Source: Pseudomonadota bacterium
GTDB lineage: Bacteria; Pseudomonadota; Gammaproteobacteria; Steroidobacterales; Steroidobacteraceae
Reading direction: 5' to 3'
Length of the DNA stretch: 64,000 nucleotides
Assembly: GCA_023417315.1 (NCBI GenBank)
Contig: JAEZFW010000083.1
Location: 133,182 to 197,181, forward strand
A program made the position numbers and the translations under genes. This document shows, piece by piece, positions 58,495-64,000 of this stretch. The notes under the pieces were generated by a model. That model worked only from the letters and a program-made list of their open reading frames with translations. It did no database searches and was not told the DNA's origin. Every line of letters starts with the position of its first letter. The stretch's first letter is position 1.

Positions 58495-59547
58495 ATGGAG
58501 TGGAATACATCGCGTGCCTGCCCACGAAAGGGATCCGGGATCGAGCTAAAGGACACCCGTCGATCGGCGCTCGAGCGACAGCGCGCCGTCACCTTTCTAC
58601 TTCTGTTGGGATCCGCTTCCGCGTTCGCAAGCCCCGATACGCCCCCCTCAGTTGAACCACAATCTGGCTCACGCGCTGCGGACTCGCACCCCGCCGGTTA
58701 CAAACTGGTGTTTGCAGATGATTTTGCAGGGACAGAGCTCAACCGCTCGCTCTGGTGCACCCGATACGTTTACGGCGGCGGCTCGAAGCTCCAGGTGAAA
58801 GATGCGGAGTGTCAGCGAAATGGCGATGGCACGGCAGACGTGCTGAACGACGAAGTGCAACGCTATGTCGACTTCAACTCGCACGGCGAACGCATGCACA
58901 CGCTCGCAAGGGGTGTGCTGACACTGCGGGCGACCAAGACCGGTACAGTCGATGCGCCATACGAAGCTGCGATGATCCGCAGCAAGCGGGTGTTCAAGCC
59001 TTCCGCTGAAACGAGCTACTACATCACCGCTCGGGTCAAGCTACCGAATGTGCGTGGCACGTGGCCCGCGTTTTGGCTCAACTCCGATCGTAAACCGGAC
59101 GGCACGACGAATTGGCCTCCAGAGATCGACATCTTCGAAGGCGCACTCAACGAGAAAGAAGATACCGAATTCATGCTGCGTATCGGGGCACAGATTCGAT
59201 CGTCCGCGCAGACCGCCAGCGGCAAGCGCGAGATCACCTTTTCGGCACCAGGCTTCAACACGCGCTGGAACACCTACAAGTCGACGCGCTCGTTACGCGA
59301 TACCTGGATCGAAACTGCCGTTGAATGGACGACGAGCGCAGTCTGCTACTTCATCGATGGCTACAAGGTCATGTGCGAGAACTATAGTTGGAACTACAAC
59401 TATGGTGATTCGGCCGCCCCCGCGCATGTTCTGCTGAATCTCGCGATCGGCGGCAGCTGGGCAGGCCGACACGGCATCGCCGACAAAAAGTTTCCGACCG
59501 ACTTTCAGATCGATCACGTTCGTGTATATGCGAAATCACAGAGGTGA
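58495..59547 (+). CDS. GH16 family glycoside hydrolase
   Basis: This 350 aa protein has a long basic N-terminus followed by a hydrophobic signal (VTFLLLLGSASAFASPD). The GH16 jellyroll has FADDFAGTELNRSLW, MIRSKRVFKP, YITARVKLPNVRGTWPAFWL and the catalytic ExDxxE in PPEIDIFEGAL (Glu210 nucleophile, Asp212, Glu215 acid/base). The C-terminal part has YKVMCENYSWNYNYG and LLNLAIGGSWAGRHG. GH16 enzymes cleave beta-1,3/1,4-glucans or galactans. Within an exopolysaccharide operon it is likely the trimming or depolymerising enzyme for the polymer, as ExoK is for succinoglycan. Confidence 0.93.
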   Translation: MEWNTSRACPRKGSGIELKDTRRSALERQRAVTFLLLLGSASAFASPDTPPSVEPQSGSRAADSHPAGYKLVFADDFAGTELNRSLWCTRYVYGGGSKLQVKDAECQRNGDGTADVLNDEVQRYVDFNSHGERMHTLARGVLTLRATKTGTVDAPYEAAMIRSKRVFKPSAETSYYITARVKLPNVRGTWPAFWLNSDRKPDGTTNWPPEIDIFEGALNEKEDTEFMLRIGAQIRSSAQTASGKREITFSAPGFNTRWNTYKSTRSLRDTWIETAVEWTTSAVCYFIDGYKVMCENYSWNYNYGDSAAPAHVLLNLAIGGSWAGRHGIADKKFPTDFQIDHVRVYAKSQR

Positions 59548-59550
59548 CCC

Positions 59551-60924
59551 ATGAGTGCCACAGCTTCCGCCTCGCAGCCCCGCCTCATCGTGCTCGAGCT
59601 CAACGAGCTCTGCCCGACGCTCGTCGAGCAGTTCATGACCGAGGGCATCCTGCCGAACTTCACGCGCCTGCGAGAGCTGTCGCAGGCATATGTCACGCAT
59701 ACCAACGAATCGGTATTGGAGCCGTGGACGCAGTGGGTCACTGTTCACACAGGCGTTCCGCTCGCACAACACGGCATCGTCGATCTCGACGAAGCAGACA
59801 AGCTACGTCACGATGTTTTCTGGGATCGAATCAGCGAGGGCAACGTGCTTCTGATCTCGCCCATGAACGTGAAGTTCGATCGCCACGATCAATCCATCTT
59901 CATGCCCGATCCCTGGGCGGCTTCCCAACACCCCTCTGCCGATATCGCTCCACTATTCGAGTTCATTCGTGCAGCCGTGACGGGGCACGCGCGCGCAGGC
60001 GCGCTGCCGCCGCGCAAGGCGTTGCAGGCTATGCTCTATCTCACGAAGCACGGCTTGTCGATGAGCAGCGCCGTTGCGGCTGTTCGGCAGGTGTTGGATG
60101 AAATCAAGTCGGGCGAGGCAGCGAAATGGCGGCGCGCCATGCTGCTCGATCAGTTGCTCTGGGACGTATTTGCGCACTACTGGCGCAGCGCTCGCGCTCC
60201 CATGGTCGGAGTCTTCTTTTCGAACGCCACCGCGCACTACCAGCATAAGTACTGGAGGCATCACGATCCCGATACCTTCACCCTCAAACCGACTCCCGAG
60301 GAGCTCGCGATCTATAAGGACGCGATTCGATCCGGCTATCGGGCGCACGATCGCCTCATCGGCAAAGCGCTGGAGCTGCTCGACGGACGAACGTCCATCG
60401 CGCTATGCACCGCGCTGAGTCAACAACCCATGCGCGACTACGAGACCCGCGGCGGCAAGGAGATGTTCGTGCCGAAGGACCTCGAGCGGCTGCTCTCGGC
60501 CCTGAATCTGCACTCAGTGCGCGTCGAACACATCATGGCAGAGGAATCGCGACTTCACTTCGACAGCCCGGACGTCGCTCAAGACGTGCATCGCACGCTA
60601 TCAAGCGTCGAGACGAATACGAACCGTGCGGTGTTCAAGATGAGAGGTTTCGATGGCCGCTCGATGATCGTCGGCTGCGACCTGTTTGCAAGCGAAGTCG
60701 ACGCAGATACTCGCATGCAGATCGGTACGCTTTCGATTCCGTTCAGCGACTACTTCGTACGTATGCCGACGACGACGAGTGCGAAGCATCATCCTAACGG
60801 TATCTTTTGGCTGGCGGCGCCGAGGGTGCCGGCCTCGCAGTCGACGACGCGGCTCCCCCTGACCGAAGTGCGAGGTAAGTTCGAACAGGCGCTCGATATC
60901 GCGCCGAACGCACTCGCTGCATGA
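59551..60924 (+). CDS. Alkaline phosphatase-superfamily-like protein of EPS locus
   Basis: This is a 457 aa protein without a signal peptide. The start RLIVLELNELCPTLVEQFMT, followed by GILPNFTRLREL and EPWTQWVTVHTGVPLAQHGI, has the pattern of type I phosphodiesterase/AlkP-fold enzymes: first metal ligand region (here Glu17 where Asp is usual) and nucleophile Thr60. The later SDHG-type metal motif is not clear; the corresponding region reads ALSQQPMRDYETRGG. It is therefore a divergent member with perhaps altered metal binding. Being last in the exopolysaccharide operon, it may modify or process the polymer or its lipid carrier. No reaction can be named. Confidence 0.75.
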   Translation: MSATASASQPRLIVLELNELCPTLVEQFMTEGILPNFTRLRELSQAYVTHTNESVLEPWTQWVTVHTGVPLAQHGIVDLDEADKLRHDVFWDRISEGNVLLISPMNVKFDRHDQSIFMPDPWAASQHPSADIAPLFEFIRAAVTGHARAGALPPRKALQAMLYLTKHGLSMSSAVAAVRQVLDEIKSGEAAKWRRAMLLDQLLWDVFAHYWRSARAPMVGVFFSNATAHYQHKYWRHHDPDTFTLKPTPEELAIYKDAIRSGYRAHDRLIGKALELLDGRTSIALCTALSQQPMRDYETRGGKEMFVPKDLERLLSALNLHSVRVEHIMAEESRLHFDSPDVAQDVHRTLSSVETNTNRAVFKMRGFDGRSMIVGCDLFASEVDADTRMQIGTLSIPFSDYFVRMPTTTSAKHHPNGIFWLAAPRVPASQSTTRLPLTEVRGKFEQALDIAPNALAA

Positions 60925-60935
60925 CGGATTGTGGA

Positions 60936-60962
60936 CGCGACCGGCAGGAGCAGCCGGTCGCG
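60936..60962 (+). terminator. Hairpin at end of exopolysaccharide operon
   Basis: CGCGACCGGC (60936-60945) pairs with GCCGGTCGCG (60953-60962) around a 7-base loop, 12 bp after the AlkP-like stop. There is no T run, so termination may be Rho-assisted. The convergent small gene ends at 60971, so it may serve both strands. Confidence 0.65.
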
Positions 60963-60970
60963 CAGATCTT

Positions 60971-61204
60971 CTAGTGTCGCTCGACCGTCTCGGGCGGGGT
61001 CTCGCAAATCGCGCAATGCCCCGCGCGACGCACTCTCCAGAAATGGGCGAGCGTAAACACCGCCCCGGTGATGACACCCCAGAGGAGCCCATGCACTGCC
61101 GCCTCAGTCGTGGGCATACCTTTCAGCATCTGCACGAGGGCGATCAACACGACCGCAATCGCGGAGACCTTCAGGTATCTTCGAATCCAAAATGACATGC
61201 TCAT
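60971..61204 (-). CDS. Small two-helix membrane protein with CxxC tail
   Basis: This 77 aa protein has two predicted membrane helices (VSAIAVVLIALVQML and LLWGVITGAVFTLAHFW) and a short tail HCAICETPPETVE containing a CxxC. GGAGGG lies seven bases before the ATG at 61204, supporting translation. I recognise no family. It precedes no other gene on its strand and lies 44 bp downstream of the SPFH gene, so it may be the last member of the NfeD-SPFH transcript. Confidence 0.6.
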   Translation of the reverse strand: MSMSFWIRRYLKVSAIAVVLIALVQMLKGMPTTEAAVHGLLWGVITGAVFTLAHFWRVRRAGHCAICETPPETVERH

Positions 61205-61248
61205 GTCGAGTCCCTCCGCGCTGCTCTGAGGCTATCTGGGCGTGCTCG

Positions 61249-62178
61249 TCACCCTGCTGCTCGGCTTTGGTTCTTCACCACGCTCGTTGCCAACGCAATC
61301 ATCGAGGACACATCGCTCAAGGTCGCGGGTACGATCAACGTGCTGGTTGCCTCGTCTGCAAGCTTGCCGAATTGCTTCACGTACTCCTCCGCGACGCGCA
61401 ACTGCATGGCCTCCATTCCGCCTGGCCCGTTCAATGCGGTGCCGACGCGTCGTAAACCCTCCGCGGTCGCGGTGGCGACCGCGAGGATCGCTTCGGCCTG
61501 ACCCTGAGCTTCGTTGATCTGTTGCTGCTTCTTGGCTTCCGATTCTTTGATGACGCGCTGCTTCTCGCCTTCCGCTTGATTGATTTTCGCGTCGCGGTCG
61601 CCTTCCGAGGTCAGCACCACCGCGCGCTTCTCGCGCTCGGCTCGCATCTGTTTCTCCATCGCGTGCAGCACGTCTTTTGGCGGCGTGATGTTCTTGATCT
61701 CGTAACGAAGCACTTTGACGCCCCACGCCGCGGTCGCATGATCGAGCTCGCTGACGACGTTCGCATTGATCGTGCCACGCGCTTCGAACGTACGATCGAG
61801 ATCGATCTTGCCGATCTCGCTACGCAGTGTGGTCTGCGCAAGCTGAACGATCGCGAACCGATAGTTGGTGATCCCATAGGATGCGCTGCGCGCATCGAGC
61901 ACTTGTAGATACAAGACGCCATCGACGCCCACCTGCACGTTGTCCTTCGTGATGCAAACCTGCTCCGGAATGTCGAGCGCCTCTTCCTTCAAGTTGTGCT
62001 TGTATGCGATGCGCTCGATGAACGGCACGAGAATGTGGAAGCCCGCCTGAATCGTGCGACTGTAACGACCGAGATTTTCGACCACGTACGCGCTTTGCTG
62101 CGGCACGACCGTGGCCGTCTTCATGATGACGATCACGATCACGGCGACAATGGCGAGCACGACGTAAAGGGTATCCAT
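61249..62178 (-). CDS. qmcA: SPFH/stomatin-like protein (QmcA/paraslipin type)
   Basis: This 309 aa protein has one N-terminal membrane anchor (YVVLAIVAVIVIVIM) and the SPFH domain VPQQSAYVVENLGRYSRTIQ, PFIERIAYKHNLKEE, VQVGVDGVLYLQVLDARSAS and AQTTLRSEIGKIDLDRTFEA. A long coiled coil follows (LHAMEKQMRAEREKRAVVLT, QAEGEKQRVIKESEAKKQQQ). It oligomerises into membrane microdomain rings. Its NfeD partner is encoded 54 bp upstream on the same strand, the standard pair in bacteria. Confidence 0.95.
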   Translation of the reverse strand: MDTLYVVLAIVAVIVIVIMKTATVVPQQSAYVVENLGRYSRTIQAGFHILVPFIERIAYKHNLKEEALDIPEQVCITKDNVQVGVDGVLYLQVLDARSASYGITNYRFAIVQLAQTTLRSEIGKIDLDRTFEARGTINANVVSELDHATAAWGVKVLRYEIKNITPPKDVLHAMEKQMRAEREKRAVVLTSEGDRDAKINQAEGEKQRVIKESEAKKQQQINEAQGQAEAILAVATATAEGLRRVGTALNGPGGMEAMQLRVAEEYVKQFGKLADEATSTLIVPATLSDVSSMIALATSVVKNQSRAAG

Positions 62179-62231
62179 GCTGGGTTCTCCGCAGTTCTTT
62201 AGTTCTGTTAGGCGCTGATTCGGGTGAGACC

Positions 62232-62666
62232 TTACTGATTGCGTACGTGCAGCGTCAGACCATCGATGTGGGCGATCACGGCTTCTCTGCCGGCATCAAT
62301 GGGTCGATCGCCAACGTTGCGCGCACTCCAGGAAGAGCCTCGATAATCGACGCGACACGTTTCACCGACTGCGAGCAGAGTGGGCACGACGACGCGATCG
62401 CCGGGCATGACGCGCTCCTCGACGAACCCGGTTCGACCTCGAACGAGCTGATACACGCGCTGCCGGAACGCGACCATCGTGACGAGCGAGAATGCACCGA
62501 ACGCGAGCCACTCGCCCCACTCCGGCAGATCGATGCCCGCCCAGCCGAACAAACCGACTAGCGCTGCAGAAACGCCGAGGAAGACGAGATAGAACTGCGC
62601 ATCGAGAAGAAACATCTCGGAGGCAAGCAGCACCGCACCCAGCACCAGCCATCCCCACCAAGGCAT
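62232..62666 (-). CDS. NfeD family protein
   Basis: This 144 aa protein has three N-terminal membrane segments (WWGWLVLGAVLLASEMFLLD, FYLVFLGVSAALVGLFGWAG, LAFGAFSLVTMVAFRQ) and a C-terminal OB-fold (GETCRVDYRGSSWSARNVGD, IDAGREAVIAHIDGLTLHV). It is the short NfeD1b type without a protease domain, which partners stomatin-like proteins. GAGGAG precedes the ATG at 62666. It forms a two-gene unit with the SPFH gene. Confidence 0.94.
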   Translation of the reverse strand: MPWWGWLVLGAVLLASEMFLLDAQFYLVFLGVSAALVGLFGWAGIDLPEWGEWLAFGAFSLVTMVAFRQRVYQLVRGRTGFVEERVMPGDRVVVPTLLAVGETCRVDYRGSSWSARNVGDRPIDAGREAVIAHIDGLTLHVRNQ

Positions 62667-62813
62667 CGCGCTCTCCTCTTGTGGACGTGGTTCATTGATT
62701 CTTTTGCAGAATCATAGCAGGGCGTTGCGCGAATGGATCGCTTCTACCGGCGTGCAACCGCGATTGACCGGTGTAGGCGTGCCTGCAAGAAGAAGACGGC
62801 GAAGAAGATCGCA

Positions 62814-62914
62814 GTAGCCACAAAGATCACAAAGAACACACAAGGGAAATCGCGGGATCCTGATGACGTCCTCTTCCGGGCCTCCTTTGTGCTCTATGTG
62901 TTCTTTGTGGCTAC
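62814..62914. repeat. Inverted repeat, CACAAAGAACACA word family
   Basis: The left arm (62814-62843: GTAGCCACAAAGATCACAAA then GAACACACAA) opposes the right arm (62886-62914: TTTGTGCTCTATGTGTTC then TTTGTGGCTAC). It has the same words as the repeat at 22695-22764. It lies between the GH43 and NfeD genes, both on the minus strand. The surrounding 270 bp gap holds no gene. Confidence 0.8.
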
Positions 62915-62935
62915 GCCTACTCCAAACTCTTTTTT

Positions 62936-63949
62936 CTAGTCTCTGTAAGGAGTGATTGGGATGATTCTCCCGTTCGCGTCGTATGTGAGCTCGGTGACCT
63001 TGACTGAGCGTAAGTGGGTCACGCCGTTCGACAAGATCGAATCGTGATAGAACAGGTACCACTTGCCTTGGTACTCGCAGATGGAGTGGTGAGTCGTCCA
63101 GCCGATGACAGGCTCGAGGATCTTGCCTTGATAGGTAAACGGCCCGTAGGGGTTGTCGCCGGTCGCGTAGCAGAGGAAATGCGTGTTGCCCGTCGAGTAG
63201 GAGAAATAGTACTTGCCGCGATACTTGTGCAGCCAAGATGCTTCGAAGAAGCGACGATCGTGATCGCCGGCGCGCAGCGGCTTGCCACCCTCATCCAGGA
63301 TCGCCACCTCGCGTGGAGATTCCGCGAACTGCTTCATGTCCGCCGTCAGCCGAGCGATGCGGGGTCCGAGCGCCGGCTCATCGTCGAGCGGCTCTTCGTT
63401 GTTCCCGCCGTAGACGTTGTTGCGGTACTTCTGTAGCTGCCCACCCCAGATGCCGCCGAAATACATATAAAAGGAACCATCGTCATCGCGGAACACCGCT
63501 GGATCGATCGAATAGCTGCCTTCGATCGCCTTCGGTTCCGGCTTGAACGGACCCTCGGGACGATCGCCCACCGCAACGCCGATCTGAAAGATTCCATCGG
63601 CACGCTTTGCAGGGAAGTACAGATAATACTTGCCGTCATTCGTCGCGGCGTCCGGCGCCCACATCTGACGCTCGGCCCACGGCACATCCTTCACATGCAA
63701 CGCGACGCCGCAATCGACCGCTTTGCCGGTCGGTGAGTCGAGTCGCAGAACGTGATAATCCTCCATCGCGAAATGATCGCCGAGATCGTTGAACGGAATG
63801 CCCGCATCGATATCGTGCGACGGATAGAGGTAGAGCTGACCGTTGAACACATGTGCGGACGGGTCCGCGGTGTAGATGTGCGTGACGACGGGTTGCGAAA
63901 TCGCCTTCGAGGCGAGCGCCTCGTAATCGACGTTTGATTCATCAGACAT
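62936..63949 (-). CDS. Glycoside hydrolase family 43 protein
   Basis: This 337 aa five-bladed beta-propeller enzyme has the three acidic residues of GH43: Asp29 (YTADPSAHVF, base), Asp149 (YSIDPAVFRD, pKa modulator) and Glu236 (RRFFEASWLH, acid). Also seen are RQMWAPDAATNDGKYYLYFP and GWTTHHSICEYQGKWYLFYH. GH43 enzymes cleave arabinosyl or xylosyl linkages. No signal peptide is present, so it should act on imported oligosaccharides in the cytoplasm. The ATG at 63949 (MSDESNVDYE) is preferred; two more in-frame ATGs lie just upstream. Confidence 0.93.
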   Translation of the reverse strand: MSDESNVDYEALASKAISQPVVTHIYTADPSAHVFNGQLYLYPSHDIDAGIPFNDLGDHFAMEDYHVLRLDSPTGKAVDCGVALHVKDVPWAERQMWAPDAATNDGKYYLYFPAKRADGIFQIGVAVGDRPEGPFKPEPKAIEGSYSIDPAVFRDDDGSFYMYFGGIWGGQLQKYRNNVYGGNNEEPLDDEPALGPRIARLTADMKQFAESPREVAILDEGGKPLRAGDHDRRFFEASWLHKYRGKYYFSYSTGNTHFLCYATGDNPYGPFTYQGKILEPVIGWTTHHSICEYQGKWYLFYHDSILSNGVTHLRSVKVTELTYDANGRIIPITPYRD

Positions 63950-63960
63950 GGTCATCACCG

Positions 63961-64000
63961 TCAGGGGGTCGTGACTAGGGGGTCGGGGGTCGGGGGTCGG
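63961..64000. repeat. GGGGGTC tandem word repeat, cut by window edge
   Basis: TCAGGGGGTCGTGACTAGGG and then tandem GGGGGTC units run to the last base. It looks like the left arm of another mirrored word repeat, whose second arm would lie outside the window. Confidence 0.55.

Noticed and set aside
40701..60924. Exosortase (epsH/xrt) within the EPS locus
   Set aside because: I looked for an eight-helix protein with the Cys/Arg/His exosortase motifs among the EPS genes and found none. The polytopic proteins are better explained as Wzy, Wzx, AT3 and GT2.
1..64000. tRNA or rRNA genes, insertion sequences, prophage
   Set aside because: Gaps are short and filled by promoters or word repeats. No transposase, integrase or structural RNA pattern was recognised by eye; tRNAscan or Infernal could still find a small RNA.

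Overview
The window is GC-rich chromosomal DNA of a Gram-negative bacterium, dense with genes. Outer-membrane proteins (FadL type, EpsL type), a Wza-like exporter, lipoproteins, c-type cytochromes, a paired beta-helix/diheme cytochrome module, an EpsE/F/G/L exopolysaccharide locus and a sigma-54 promoter together suggest a soil or water proteobacterium, most likely a gammaproteobacterium near the Steroidobacter/Nevskia/Xanthomonad groups. That placement is inferred from gene content. No rRNA, tRNA, integrase, transposase or CRISPR array was seen.

1-28540 is a mosaic of single genes and small units. It holds a truncated PQQ dehydrogenase at the left edge, Ada plus a PEP-mutase/isocitrate-lyase-like enzyme, an HWE kinase, an App1-type phosphatase, glutathionyl-hydroquinone reductase, an S9 peptidase lipoprotein, DUF1697, a Nu-type GST, and the beta-helix/diheme cytochrome pair. 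It continues with a YCII protein beside a frameshifted VOC protein, two enzyme/Lrp divergent pairs (a threonine-dehydratase-like enzyme and alanine dehydrogenase), a hybrid kinase, a zinc-ribbon HEAGH membrane protein, two rhomboids, an aldo/keto reductase, an MFS-PlsC fusion, a FadL porin, DUF72 and a HAD phosphatase.

28772-36104 is one tightly packed plus-strand operon: RDD, RDD, SpoIIM-like, membrane protein, DUF4129, DUF4350, MoxR ATPase, DUF58. This is a conserved envelope-associated MoxR module of unsettled function. It is followed by a PAS kinase, a BON-domain protein and an SRPBCC/alcohol dehydrogenase pair (36215-40168).

40350-60962 is a complete Wzx/Wzy-type exopolysaccharide locus. 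It opens with a cluster of TGCAC hexamers, a near-consensus sigma-54 promoter and a small secreted protein with a PEP-CTERM-like tail. Then come the priming glycosyltransferase, EpsE/F/G-type export, chain-length and kinase-like proteins, five glycosyltransferase domains (one fused to a pyruvyl transferase), polymerase, flippase, EpsL-like outer-membrane protein, SGNH esterase, acyltransferase, GH16 hydrolase and an AlkP-fold protein. A hairpin closes the locus. No exosortase lies in the window. 60971-64000 carries a small membrane protein, an SPFH/NfeD pair and a GH43 enzyme.

The most unusual global feature is a set of intergenic inverted repeats. Each is built from short tandem words (for example CTCTGCG, GTGACGAA, CACAAAGAACA, GTGATTCGTGACTC, CTAACCA), occurs in opposite orientations flanking a short spacer, and two of them run into the 5' ends of genes.
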